A stretch of DNA of 64,000 bases from an uncultured Halomonas sp. (lineage in GTDB: Bacteria; Pseudomonadota; Gammaproteobacteria; Pseudomonadales; Halomonadaceae), in NCBI RefSeq assembly GCF_947490095.1, contig NZ_CANLFS010000002.1, positions 241,269 to 305,268 of the forward strand, given 5' to 3'. Below are positions 45,068 through 54,070 of the stretch, one piece after another. Every line of letters begins with the position of its first letter. Positions within the stretch are counted from its first letter, which is position 1. Position numbers and translations under genes: made by a program. Under the pieces are notes generated by a model, which saw nothing but the letters and a program-made list of their open reading frames with translations, did no database searches and had not been told where the DNA came from.

Positions 45068-46184
45068 GTTCAATCGGTCAATGCAACAGTGGTTGATAAC
45101 ACTTCGGCGGGTGTCTTGTAGCCCAAAGTCTTTCTGGGACGCTCGTTTAGCCGCCGAGCTACTTGGTCAAGGTCTTGCTGGGTGAGCGTGGATAAATCCA
45201 TTCCCTTTGGGTAGTACTGTCTCAGCAAGCGGTTGGTATTCTCGTGGGTTCCCCGCTGCCATGGGCTCTGCGGGTCACAGAAGTAGACCTGGATATTTGT
45301 AGCAACGGTGAAGTCCTTATGTGCCGCCAGCTCTGTGCCTCGGTCCCATGTTAGAGATCCCTTCAGAGTATCTGGCAGCTTTTGTGCCTCTCTGACCAAG
45401 CCAGCAATAACACTGGTCGTATCTTTACCGTCCACCTCAACCAGTATGGTGAAACGAGAGTGTCGCTCGACCAGCGTAGCGACATGAGAGTTTTTGGCAC
45501 CGGTGATCAAATCACCATCCCAACGGCCTGGTATGGCTCGATCCTCAGCCTCTGGAGGGCGCTCTCGGATGGAGACGGCATCCTTGATCTGCCCGCGTGG
45601 TTGGCTCGCAGCGTGCTTGGAGCGGCGCATCATGCGCTTAGAGCGTAGATGTTGCATCAGCTCCTTCTTCAGCACGCCGCGCGTTTGGATATATAGACTG
45701 CGGTAGATCGTCTCATGTGATACCTGCATACGCCGGTTTTCCGGGAAACGGAGTTTCAGCCAGCCCGAGACCTGCTCAGGGGACCACTGCAGTGAGAATT
45801 TTTCCGCCACAAGCTCGCGGAGCTGTGGGACAGTTGTCAGATGACATCTCTTGGGGCGTTTTGCCCGCTCCCATGCAGCCTTATCAGCAATGCTAGCTCG
45901 ATACTGATCTCGTCCTCCATGGCGGGCCACTTCTCGACTGACCGTAGAAACAGAACGGTCAAGCTGCTTGGCGATGTGCCGAAAGGACAGGCCAGCGGCA
46001 ATACCACGAGAGATTGTCTCCCTCTCAGAAAGCGCCAAGTGCCGGCTGGAGCGTGCACGAGACTGTGGTGCAATACCGCCGGTGGTAGCAGACACGGTGT
46101 ACCGAGCCAGGGTGTTGACAAAGTAGTCGGCTGATCTCGCTTAAGGACTGACCCGCTTGCCAGTGTTGCGATGATCAGTTGAGA
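45068..46184 (-). mobile_element. IS30-family insertion sequence
   Basis: About 1.1 kb. It holds one complete transposase gene. Imperfect terminal inverted repeats: 45071-45092 (CAATCGGTCAATGCAACAGTGG) matches the reverse complement of 46160-46181 at 16 of 22 positions. The exact outer ends and any target duplication cannot be fixed by eye. It lies between the ISAs1 remnant and the NeuB-type cassette. Confidence 0.8.
45070..46095 (-). CDS. IS30-family transposase
   Basis: 341 residues, full length for the family. The N-terminal HTH (ERETISRGIAAGLSFRHIAK; STVSREVARHGG) binds the ends. The DDE core: first Asp in GRWDGDLITG, second in LTWDRGTELAAH, Glu in RGTHENTNRLLRQYYPKG. The C-terminus RRLNERPRKTLGYKTPAEVL is the standard IS30 ending. 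The frame is intact, so the element may still be active. Confidence 0.93.
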   Translation of the reverse strand: MSATTGGIAPQSRARSSRHLALSERETISRGIAAGLSFRHIAKQLDRSVSTVSREVARHGGRDQYRASIADKAAWERAKRPKRCHLTTVPQLRELVAEKFSLQWSPEQVSGWLKLRFPENRRMQVSHETIYRSLYIQTRGVLKKELMQHLRSKRMMRRSKHAASQPRGQIKDAVSIRERPPEAEDRAIPGRWDGDLITGAKNSHVATLVERHSRFTILVEVDGKDTTSVIAGLVREAQKLPDTLKGSLTWDRGTELAAHKDFTVATNIQVYFCDPQSPWQRGTHENTNRLLRQYYPKGMDLSTLTQQDLDQVARRLNERPRKTLGYKTPAEVLSTTVALTD

Positions 46185-46348
46185 GTACCAGTTTAGCCTC
46201 AATATACCAGTGCTACCTTGCTGACATTTTCGTAGACTGAAAGCTTTCATGCGTTTTCACCGGGCTTTTCCCCTTAAAATCATGGATGATGTTTTTACTT
46301 ATGATTAATTATCCAAGCTAAATATTTGTTTTTATTTTAAGGAAGTAT
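46185..46348. other. A+T-rich intergenic region downstream of the IS30 element
   Basis: About 165 bp. No coding remnant recognised. The last 60 bases are A+T-rich and precede AAGGAAG, the ribosome-binding site of the next gene; a promoter here is likely but I cannot define its boxes. Confidence 0.45.
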
Positions 46349-47059
46349 ATGTCGCTCTACAAGATGGTTTTGGAAGAGGTTGTTAGCTCTGTCGATAAGA
46401 GTTTAAAACAAATTTCTTCACTACGACAAAAGTTTACTAGAAAAAAAGATAATAGCTTTGTTAGCGAAGGAGACTTGTTGGTACAGGATATCATCATAAA
46501 ACTGTTGAAAAAGTATTTACCTGAACATGATATAATTTCAGAGGAAATGGCTCCTTTTGATGGCGCTGAATTCAATATCGAAGGTTCCTATGTCATTATT
46601 GATCCTATTGACGGAACAGAAAATTTTATATCCGGGTTGAAGGAGTGGGGCGTTGGGGTCTCTATTTATACTCAAGGAGTGCACTCTGCATCATTAATTC
46701 ATCTTCCCGAACTCAATGATTATTTGATTACTGGGATGGATACGAAAAAATATAGATCCAGAGTTATTGGTTTATCGTCTTCGCTTGAGAAAAAAGATTT
46801 GTTGGAGCTGCCAGATGCTGATTATGAGTATCGAATTATTGGCTGCTCCATGTATAATATGCTGTCAGCCGTACGTGGTTCTTATGTCAGGTTTGAAAAT
46901 GTAAAAGGTGTCAATTGTTGGGATGTTTTGCCAGGGCTAAACCTCGCTCTGGAACATGGCTGTTACGTAGAGGTCGACTCAAAACCATATAATGGAGAGC
47001 TGTTATTTCCAACTCAAAAATACAAAATAAAGCTATCTTCTGAAGGGCTTTTATCATGA
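46349..47059 (+). CDS. Inositol-monophosphatase-family phosphatase (possible CysQ-like or sugar phosphatase)
   Basis: 236 residues. EGSYVIIDPIDGTENFISGL contains the lithium-sensitive metal-binding DPIDGTxNF motif; FVSEGDLLVQDI and IISEEMAPF supply the other metal ligands; NCWDVLPGLNLALEHG is the C-terminal WD motif. Two roles fit: dephosphorylating the acidic sugar made by the next gene, or clearing PAP left after sulfation as CysQ does. Context beside neuB- and neuA-like genes favours the first. The ATGA junction couples it to the next gene. Confidence 0.78.
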   Translation: MSLYKMVLEEVVSSVDKSLKQISSLRQKFTRKKDNSFVSEGDLLVQDIIIKLLKKYLPEHDIISEEMAPFDGAEFNIEGSYVIIDPIDGTENFISGLKEWGVGVSIYTQGVHSASLIHLPELNDYLITGMDTKKYRSRVIGLSSSLEKKDLLELPDADYEYRIIGCSMYNMLSAVRGSYVRFENVKGVNCWDVLPGLNLALEHGCYVEVDSKPYNGELLFPTQKYKIKLSSEGLLS

Positions 47060-48588
47060 TGGAATCATTAATTGAAGCGGTAAAGGGAAAAGAAAAAAAA
47101 GATATTTATGTGATTGGGAAGGGATCAACAATAGATGATTTTGATCTTGAAGCAATCAGAGATGGCATAATTATCAATACAAATGATTCTGAGCTTTTGC
47201 TAGCTGGTGATATTTGCGTTTTTCATCATGGCTGGGTGCTCGATGTGCTCGAGGAAAGGGGGCCGAAGGCGAGTGTCTACGTCAGCGATAGAAAAATAGC
47301 TGGTGTAGAATCGAAAATTTCTGCGACTTATATACCTAATACCCCTGATAATGCAGATTTTCTTTTAAGCCGTTTCTATTCCGATGAAATATATTTAGAA
47401 AGTTCTGTGCTGATCTCGGCGTTAAAGATAGCTAATGTTTTAGCAAAAGAGTTAGATGAGTATAAAAATGTCTACCTCCTAGGATTTGATTTTACTGTGA
47501 AGACAGGCTTTACTGATCAAATGCCGATTCACATGAATGAAAGCGAGGAGGAGTATGTTGAAAAAACATTAAAGTCACAAGAGCATCTTCTGGAAATGCT
47601 TCTTTATGAGCCTGAGAGGCTTAATATAAAAATAAAACATGTAGGCTCAAGGCCATATAGCTCTTTTAGCGTTGATGCGTTTAAAAAAATCGCTGGCATG
47701 GATAAAGAGGTTTCTCGAGAAAGGCATGTAAAAAACAATAATGGAAAATATAAGGTTAAAGTTGTCGCTGAAATAACTACCAATCATTTTGGCGATCGAG
47801 AACGTCTCCGGTCGATGATTGTTGAATCGAAGCGGGCAGGGGCTGATTATATAAAGCTCCAGAAAAGAGATGTCGAAACATTTTATACTGAAGAAAAGCT
47901 CTCGAGTGAGTATCGGTCTCCTTTCGGAAGCACTTTCCGTGACTACCGCCAAGGGATTGAATTGTCTTATGAAGACTTTGTCTTTGTTGATGAGTTGTGT
48001 GATGAGCTCGGTATTGGCTGGTTTGCCTCGGTGCTGGACTATCCCTCCTATCAGTTTATGAAGCAGTTTGATCCTGATATTATAAAGCTACCTTCTACTA
48101 TTTCTGAACATAAAGCTTTTCTCGAAGCAGTGGCCAGTGATTTTAAGAAAGATGTTGTTATCTCGACAGGGTATACTGATTCAGGATATGAGAAATTTCT
48201 TCTAGATAAGTTCAAAGACGTAAGAAAGATTTATCTTCTGCAATGCACTTCAGCATATCCCGCTGAAAATGAAGCAACACAGATAGGTGTAGTTAGACAT
48301 TATTATAATTTATCTCGGGAGTATCATAATGTCATTCCTGGATTTTCAAGTCATGACATAGGTAGTCTTTGCTCAATGATGGCTATTGCTTCTGGAGCAG
48401 AAATGATTGAGAAACATGTCAAATTTGGCGATGTTTCCTGGTCGCACTTTGATGAGGTGGCCGTTGACTTGGTGAACGGCGATTATGCGCGCATTGTCGA
48501 AGATATCCGTATTGCAGAACGTATAGTGGGTAGTGAAGTCAAAGAAGTTCATTCGTCTGAGCATCATAAATATTGGGTTGCTAAATAG
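47056..48588 (+). CDS. DUF115-like domain fused to a NeuB-type sugar-acid synthase
   Basis: 510 residues. The N-terminal part (about 12-210) is a Rossmann-like domain (DIYVIGKGSTIDDFDLEAI; IIINTNDSEL; NVYLLGFDF) like MptE/DUF115 proteins. About 235-505 is a NeuB TIM barrel: VVAEITTNHFGDRERLRSMI, AGADYIKLQKRDVETFY, CTSAYPAENEATQIGV, GFSSHDIG and EKHVKF. NeuB enzymes condense phosphoenolpyruvate with an N-acyl sugar to make sialic, legionaminic or pseudaminic-type acids. The usual C-terminal SAF domain is missing. The product cannot be named. Confidence 0.8.
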   Translation: MMESLIEAVKGKEKKDIYVIGKGSTIDDFDLEAIRDGIIINTNDSELLLAGDICVFHHGWVLDVLEERGPKASVYVSDRKIAGVESKISATYIPNTPDNADFLLSRFYSDEIYLESSVLISALKIANVLAKELDEYKNVYLLGFDFTVKTGFTDQMPIHMNESEEEYVEKTLKSQEHLLEMLLYEPERLNIKIKHVGSRPYSSFSVDAFKKIAGMDKEVSRERHVKNNNGKYKVKVVAEITTNHFGDRERLRSMIVESKRAGADYIKLQKRDVETFYTEEKLSSEYRSPFGSTFRDYRQGIELSYEDFVFVDELCDELGIGWFASVLDYPSYQFMKQFDPDIIKLPSTISEHKAFLEAVASDFKKDVVISTGYTDSGYEKFLLDKFKDVRKIYLLQCTSAYPAENEATQIGVVRHYYNLSREYHNVIPGFSSHDIGSLCSMMAIASGAEMIEKHVKFGDVSWSHFDEVAVDLVNGDYARIVEDIRIAERIVGSEVKEVHSSEHHKYWVAK

Positions 48589-48697
48589 ATTCCCATATAT
48601 AAAAAATTGTCTTTAAAATCTTTTTTAAATAAATTTTCCTAGATATTTTTAGATGTTGTTTGATGTTGAAAATCATAAATTTTGGACAGGTTTTAAT

Positions 48698-49411
48698 ATG
48701 ACTGAACCAGTTGTGGCATTGATACCGGCTCGCGCCGGTAGTGAGCGAGTGAAGAAAAAAAACACACGGCCTTTTGCTGGATTTGAGCATGGGTTACTAG
48801 AGTTAAAGTTACGCCAACTTTCAAAAGTTAAAGATATAAGTGATATAATAATTTCCACTAATGATCCTGTGGTTAGTGATTATTCTAATTATTTTAGGAG
48901 AAAATTTGATAGTCGGGTTTCAGTAATTGAGCGTCCAGACGAGTTAGGACTTTCCTCTACATCTATGAGTGATTTTATACGATATGCTGCTACTTTGAAA
49001 AAGTCTGGCACCATGTTAATGACTCATGTTACTCACCCTTTTGTGACATCGTCAGTTTTTTCTGATCTGATAGCTGCTTGGAATGTGGCTGAATATCAAG
49101 GACATGACAGTCTTGTTACAGTTACTAAATTGCATAAATTTATTTGGGATGAAGATGGTCCCTATAATTATGATAATAGTGTTGAAAAGTGGCCGCGAAG
49201 TCAAGATATTAAGCCGCTTTTTGAGATCAATCATGCTGCATATTTAATGCCATTTTCGAAAATGCGTGAATTGGGCGATAGAGTTGGTGACAAGCCCTGT
49301 TTGCATGAGTTACCTGAAAGCATAGCTATGGATATCGATTGGGAAGATCAATTTAAACTTTTAGAAGATATTGCTTTTGCAAAAATCAGTCGTGGTCATA
49401 GTGTTTTGTGA
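48698..49411 (+). CDS. Acylneuraminate-type cytidylyltransferase
   Basis: 237 residues. ALIPARAGSERVKKKNTRPF is the CTP-binding start of NeuA-like enzymes; IISTNDPVVSDY and MTHVTHPFVTSSVFSDLI follow the family order. It would attach CMP to the acid made by the NeuB-type synthase. The frame is open to 48653, but the ATG at 48698 has a GACAGG site and matches the family start. Together with the two preceding genes this forms an A+T-rich cassette for one CMP-activated acidic sugar. Confidence 0.82.
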   Translation: MTEPVVALIPARAGSERVKKKNTRPFAGFEHGLLELKLRQLSKVKDISDIIISTNDPVVSDYSNYFRRKFDSRVSVIERPDELGLSSTSMSDFIRYAATLKKSGTMLMTHVTHPFVTSSVFSDLIAAWNVAEYQGHDSLVTVTKLHKFIWDEDGPYNYDNSVEKWPRSQDIKPLFEINHAAYLMPFSKMRELGDRVGDKPCLHELPESIAMDIDWEDQFKLLEDIAFAKISRGHSVL

Positions 49412-49711
49412 CTTTGTTTTTTATGAGGTTTTAATTTTTAAAAATAGACGAGGTGTTTAATTCCTGAGTGGAATGCACTATCGTCCAAAAGTTGCTGTAC
49501 GCAAACAGCCGATCGATACGCGCCAGGCATTATTCACGTAGGGTGTGCAGAAACTAGGAGGTCATTACAGCATTACAGCTGGTATAGCTGCTTCACTAAA
49601 TGCATGATCAATTTTATAAGATGTTATAATTAAAAAATTAGCCGGGGATGGTTGTGCCAAATCTCATTAGTGTATGTGTATGATCTTTCAATCTAGAAAG
49701 AGTGATTTCCC
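49412..49711. other. 300-bp A+T-rich gap
   Basis: No gene recognised. Contains scattered short repeats (ATTACAGCATTACAGC near 49564-49580) resembling the TTACAGC heptamers of the cys region but too few to call an array. It marks the return from the low-G+C block to the G+C-rich backbone. Confidence 0.5.
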
Positions 49712-50674
49712 TTGATATCTTTTGTTCATATCCCCAAAACCGCCGGCACCAGCTTTCGTCTCGGTGCTGAGCAGCTGTTTACCAAGTCTCGAATTGTCTA
49801 TGATTACGGCAAGACATCACCAGCCACTAGCTCGCTAACTCAGCAGACTCTATACGCGGAGCCGAGCGATTTTTGGGCCTTTCGCCAGGGTTGCGAGCGG
49901 CAGCGCACTGCCATGGTAGGCGGTCATGTTAACGTCGGCCGGTTCGTCTCTCTCTTCGGTGTTGGACAGACGTTAACTTTTCTGCGGGACCCCCTGCAGC
50001 GCATGGCCTCCGAGTATGCCCACTTTGTGCGCCACTACGAGTATAAGGGCAGCTTTCACGACTTTTTTTCGCGGCCGGTCATGCACAATCGCCAGAGCAA
50101 GATTCTGCATGGCGTGGATGTGGAGGCGATCGGTTTCGTGGGGCTGACCGAGCGCTACGCGGAGAGCCTGGAAGTACTTAATGCGCTTTACGGCATCGAG
50201 ATCCCCCGGCGCGAGGACAACCGCGGTCGGCAGCGCCTGGAAGCGAAACATGAAATATCCGCCGAGGATGAGGCCGAGTTCCAGCGCCTGAACAAGCGCG
50301 ATATCCGGCTCTACGACCAGGTGGCCGAGCTATTCGATCAGCGCTACCGGCTCTTTTTGGAAGGTAAGCCCTGGGCGCATGCACGGTTGGTGGAGGTGAA
50401 GCCCCAGCGTATCGCCGGCTGGGCCTGGTGGGCGGGGGAGAGTAACGAGTCGGTATCGGTCGAAGTGTGGGTCAACGGTAAGCATCAGGATACCGTGACC
50501 GCGGTGGAGCTTCGCCCAGGGCTCTGCCGGCTATTGCCACCGCGTGGTGGTTACATGGGGTTTCATCTGCCGGTAAAACTGAACACCGGTGATAAGGTAC
50601 AATGCCGTGTTGCCAGCACCGGCCAGTGGTTTCCCCTGAGGCCGCGTCGGGTGCCAGAACCGGATGGACGATGA
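49712..50674 (+). CDS. Sulfotransferase family 2-like protein with C-terminal beta module
   Basis: 320 residues from a TTG start, which places ISFVHIPKTAGTSFRLGAE, the 5'-phosphosulfate loop of heparan-sulfate-type sulfotransferases, at residue 2 as usual. LTFLRDPLQRMASEYAHFVR is the 3'-phosphate region. About residues 225-310 form a beta module (RIAGWAWWAGESNESVSVEV; WVNGKHQDTVTAVELRPGL) that also occurs at the N-terminus of the protein at 39520, so it may bind the shared polymer. The ATGA overlap couples it to the next gene. Confidence 0.78.
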   Translation: MISFVHIPKTAGTSFRLGAEQLFTKSRIVYDYGKTSPATSSLTQQTLYAEPSDFWAFRQGCERQRTAMVGGHVNVGRFVSLFGVGQTLTFLRDPLQRMASEYAHFVRHYEYKGSFHDFFSRPVMHNRQSKILHGVDVEAIGFVGLTERYAESLEVLNALYGIEIPRREDNRGRQRLEAKHEISAEDEAEFQRLNKRDIRLYDQVAELFDQRYRLFLEGKPWAHARLVEVKPQRIAGWAWWAGESNESVSVEVWVNGKHQDTVTAVELRPGLCRLLPPRGGYMGFHLPVKLNTGDKVQCRVASTGQWFPLRPRRVPEPDGR

Positions 50675-52980
50675 ACGCACGGAATCGCAAACACCTCGAC
50701 AAGGGCGCTCACTGGTTAGTCTGTGGCTTGAATGAAACACCACTGGCGTGCCAGCCCGCTGCCAGGCTGATACCCCATCAGCAGTTACTCCCTGACGATG
50801 GGTCGGCCACCGAGTATGAATGGCAGGCCACCGGCGATGATCCCCAGTTTCGCCTGAAGCGCTGCCTGCCACTGCCGGGTTGGCAGATGCTGGAAGTGGC
50901 CATGGTGCACGACCAGCCCAGCGTGGCGGTACAGCTTTACCTGGATACGGGCCAGGGCTTCAGCGAGGAAGAAAGCGTTTATTTGCCGCTGAAGAGTGGG
51001 CGGGTCAGCAAGCGTCTCTTTTATGTTCCGCGAAGGCTTCGGGCGCTGCGTTTCGATCCCATGGGTCATGAGGGGCGCTTCACCATCACTCACCTGCGCC
51101 TGGCCTGGCTAACCCCCTGGTTTGCCCACGACCGCCTGGCCCAGCGCCTGGCCAGGATGCACCACGAGTACCGCGGAATCGCCAAGGCCGAGGTATTGCC
51201 GACTCTGAAGCAGCGGGCAGGCGATGCGGGCATGCATTGGCGCGAGCTGGCACTGGCGCATTACGATGGCACCTTCGAGCGGCGCACCGCGCGCTATAGC
51301 TACACCAAGTGGCTGAAAGGGCGTCGCCGGCTCTCGAGTGAGCATGTTCGGCGGGTGATCCACAAGCTACCCAAGAAGCCGCTGATATCGGTGGTCGTGC
51401 CGGTGTACAACCCGCCAATTGAATGGCTGCGCAAGTGCCTGGATTCGGTGCTGGAGCAACACTATCCGCACTGGCAACTGTGTATCGCCGATGATGCCTC
51501 CACCGACCCCGAGGTACGCCGCGTGCTGGCGGAATACGCCGAGCGGGATTCGCGCCTGCGGGTGGCTTACCGTGAGCGCAACGGGCATATCTGTGCGGCG
51601 AGTAACAGTGCGCTTGCCTTGGCGGAAGGCGAGTTCGTCGCGCTGCTCGACCATGATGACTGCCTGTCATCCTATGCGCTGTTCCATGTGGCCGAGGCGC
51701 TGCACCGGCATCCGGATGCCGGACTGCTCTACAGCGATGAAGACAAGCTCAATGAGGCCGGCGAGCGCTTCGATCCGCACTTCAAGCCCCAGTGGAACCC
51801 CGATCTGCTGTTGGCCCAGAACTATATTGCCCACCTGGGGGTGTATCGCACCGCTCTCTTGCGCGAGGTGGGTGGCTTCCGGGAAGGCTTCGAGGGCAGC
51901 CAGGATCATGACCTGGCGCTGCGGGTAAGCGACCGGCTCGCGCCCGAGCAGATCGTGCATATTCCCCATGTGCTCTATCACTGGCGGGCCGGCAAGGGGT
52001 CCACGGCGCTGGATAGCGGCGAGAAGGATTATACCGCTCTGGCGGGGCTGGCCGCGGTGCGTGACCATCTGGCGCGAAAGGTGCCCGAGGCGAGCGTTGA
52101 GGAGGGCACTTACCCCAATACGTATCGCGTGCGGTGGCCGTTGCCGGAACGCTTGCCGCTGGTTAGCCTGCTGATTCCGACACGCGATCGCGTCGAGATT
52201 CTCAGGCCCTGCGTGGATGCCATCCTGGAGCGTACCGACTACGCCAATCTCGAAGTGTTGATCCTCGATAACAACAGCTCCTGCATCGAGACGCTGGACT
52301 ATATGCGTGATGTGTCATCCCGCGACGAGCGAGTGCGGGTGCTGCGCTGGAGCGAGCCCTTCAATTACTCGGCGATCAACAACTTCGGGGCGCTCTACGC
52401 CCGGGGTGAGATCCTGGGGCTGGTCAATAATGACATCGAGCCGATCAACACCCACTGGCTGTGTGAAATGGTGCGCCAGGTGTGTCGACCCGAGATCGGC
52501 TGCGTGGGCGCCAAGCTTTATTATCCTAACGACACGCTTCAGCATGCCGGGGTCATCCTCGGTATCGGCGGCGTGGCGGGCCATGCCCATAAGTACTTCG
52601 ATCGCAACTCACCGGGTTACTTTACCCGCCTGCATCTGGCCCATAACTTCTCCGCCGTGACCGCTGCCTGCCTGCTGGTGCGCCGGGCGGTATTCGAGGA
52701 GGCAGGGGGGCTCAACGAAGAGCACCTGTCGATCGCCTTCAACGATGTCGAGCTATGCCTGAAGGTGCGCGAGGCGGGGTATCGCAACCTATGGACGCCC
52801 CATGCCGAGCTGTATCACCACGAATCGGTCTCGCGCGGCGCCGATGATAATTCGGCCAAGCGGGCGCGTGCCAATGGCGAGGCGCAGTATATGCGCGATA
52901 CCTGGGGAAAGGCGCTGGATAGTGATCCGGCCTATAACCCCAACCTGACGCTGGTGCATGAGGATTTTTCGCTGCGATGA
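50671..52980 (+). CDS. Double GT2-family glycosyltransferase
   Basis: 769 residues. An N-terminal beta-rich region (1-150) precedes two GT-A family 2 domains: the first at about 230-470 (ISVVVPVYNPPIEWLRKCLD; DDASTDPEVR; LDHDDCLSSYALF; EDKLNEAG) and the second at about 490-760 (VSLLIPTRDRVEILRPCVDA; LILDNNSSCIET; VNNDIEPINTHW; SIAFNDVELCLKVREAGY). Such tandem enzymes often build a repeating disaccharide. The start is set by the ATGA overlap at 50671; an earlier in-frame ATG at 50602 overlaps the previous gene and is unlikely. Confidence 0.88.
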   Translation: MNARNRKHLDKGAHWLVCGLNETPLACQPAARLIPHQQLLPDDGSATEYEWQATGDDPQFRLKRCLPLPGWQMLEVAMVHDQPSVAVQLYLDTGQGFSEEESVYLPLKSGRVSKRLFYVPRRLRALRFDPMGHEGRFTITHLRLAWLTPWFAHDRLAQRLARMHHEYRGIAKAEVLPTLKQRAGDAGMHWRELALAHYDGTFERRTARYSYTKWLKGRRRLSSEHVRRVIHKLPKKPLISVVVPVYNPPIEWLRKCLDSVLEQHYPHWQLCIADDASTDPEVRRVLAEYAERDSRLRVAYRERNGHICAASNSALALAEGEFVALLDHDDCLSSYALFHVAEALHRHPDAGLLYSDEDKLNEAGERFDPHFKPQWNPDLLLAQNYIAHLGVYRTALLREVGGFREGFEGSQDHDLALRVSDRLAPEQIVHIPHVLYHWRAGKGSTALDSGEKDYTALAGLAAVRDHLARKVPEASVEEGTYPNTYRVRWPLPERLPLVSLLIPTRDRVEILRPCVDAILERTDYANLEVLILDNNSSCIETLDYMRDVSSRDERVRVLRWSEPFNYSAINNFGALYARGEILGLVNNDIEPINTHWLCEMVRQVCRPEIGCVGAKLYYPNDTLQHAGVILGIGGVAGHAHKYFDRNSPGYFTRLHLAHNFSAVTAACLLVRRAVFEEAGGLNEEHLSIAFNDVELCLKVREAGYRNLWTPHAELYHHESVSRGADDNSAKRARANGEAQYMRDTWGKALDSDPAYNPNLTLVHEDFSLR

Positions 52981-53285
52981 TGGGCGTGCTTAACGCCACC
53001 CACCTCGAGCATTTGGTAATCGCCATGGGGCTGCAGGCGGTGCTATGGCCAATACTGGGCTGGCGCGCGGCGGGATGTTCCATCGTGGCCGTGTTTCTGG
53101 GGCGTGAACTCTCCCAGCATGAGGCCAGAGGCGGCGGCGCGAACGCGGTGGACTGGTATTATGGCTTGCTGAACCATTGGAATTCCGACTCGCTGCTGGA
53201 TGTGTTCTCGGCGCTGCTTGGGGTGTTGATCGTGATTGTTGTGGTAGGGAGTGTGCTGCACCTGCGTGGCCAGGAGAGGCCATGA
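52977..53285 (+). CDS. Small membrane protein
   Basis: 102 residues. Two hydrophobic segments, at about 10-42 (LVIAMGLQAVLWPILGWRAA and the following residues to VAVFLG) and about 74-95 (VFSALLGVLIVIVVVGSVLH). Between them is a polar stretch with HEARGGGANAVDWYYGLLNH. No family recognised with confidence. The start overlaps the preceding glycosyltransferase stop (ATGATGA), so it may be its membrane partner, or an unrelated small inner membrane protein. Confidence 0.6.
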   Translation: MMGVLNATHLEHLVIAMGLQAVLWPILGWRAAGCSIVAVFLGRELSQHEARGGGANAVDWYYGLLNHWNSDSLLDVFSALLGVLIVIVVVGSVLHLRGQERP

Positions 53286-53407
53286 CAGGCTTTCATGCTA
53301 GGCAGCTTGGGTGTCGGATCGATCACATCGATGTTCCGCGAGAATAGCACAGCATATATAAGCACATAATATATGAGCAAAAAATATATAAAAAAGGGAT
53401 AAACAAT

Positions 53408-54058
53408 ATGAGAAGTGATATGAAACAGGGAACCTCCGCGTGGCTGGTGGCGCTGGCGTTGCTGGCATCGACGCCGGCCGCGGCGGGGAATGTAGCGGGG
53501 AATGTGACGGGTGATATCGGCGACCGGGCAAGCGGTGCAAGGCCCTGGGACGAGGGCTGGTCGTTCGGGGTGCATGCCGGTAGATCGATTGATAATAGCG
53601 TGCACACGGGGGAAGCCTTTCTCCCCTGGGACTGGGATTTCGAGGATTATTACCTGACGAGTGCCGGCCTGCGCAAGGAGGTGGCACGGCTGTGGCGCCA
53701 CTCGAGGGTGCTGGCCGAGATGGATCTCGCTTGGGTAGGCGGTGATGAAGAATATGCTGAGGCCGCCTTAACGCCGATGATTACCTGGGATACCTTCCCC
53801 TGGGATCGCACGGTGGATACGACGCTCGCCGTGGGGGCGGGGCTTTCCTATTCCAGCAAGACCACCGAAATCGATACCATCGATCAGCGCTGGATGGCCT
53901 CGATGATCTTCGAGCTGGAGATGCAGCCGGCCGGCTGGGCGTCCTGGTCTGTTTATACGCGGATTCACCACCGCTCCAATGCGTTTGGCCTGTTCGGGGA
54001 TGAGTCCAGTCAAACGGGTAGCAACTTTCCGTCTCTTGGGGTGCGTTACTATTTTTAA
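53408..54058 (+). CDS. Outer membrane beta-barrel, PagL-like lipid A deacylase candidate
   Basis: 216 residues with a signal peptide (WLVALALLASTPAAAG). The remainder alternates in a beta-barrel pattern and ends in GVRYYF, the aromatic C-terminal strand of outer membrane proteins. RIHHRSNAFGLFGD carries HxSN, the His and Ser arrangement of PagL-type lipid A 3-O-deacylases, near the C-terminus as expected. PagL removes an acyl chain from lipid A. The acidic residue of the triad cannot be assigned by eye, so enzyme activity is a proposal. A+T-rich leader with AAGGGA before the start. Confidence 0.65.
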   Translation: MRSDMKQGTSAWLVALALLASTPAAAGNVAGNVTGDIGDRASGARPWDEGWSFGVHAGRSIDNSVHTGEAFLPWDWDFEDYYLTSAGLRKEVARLWRHSRVLAEMDLAWVGGDEEYAEAALTPMITWDTFPWDRTVDTTLAVGAGLSYSSKTTEIDTIDQRWMASMIFELEMQPAGWASWSVYTRIHHRSNAFGLFGDESSQTGSNFPSLGVRYYF

Positions 54059-54070
54059 GGCGTGGATGTG

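Noticed and set aside
46185..46348. Other half of the ISAs1 remnant to the right of IS30
   Set aside because: Translation of this stretch in all frames gives no recognisable ISAs1 segment.
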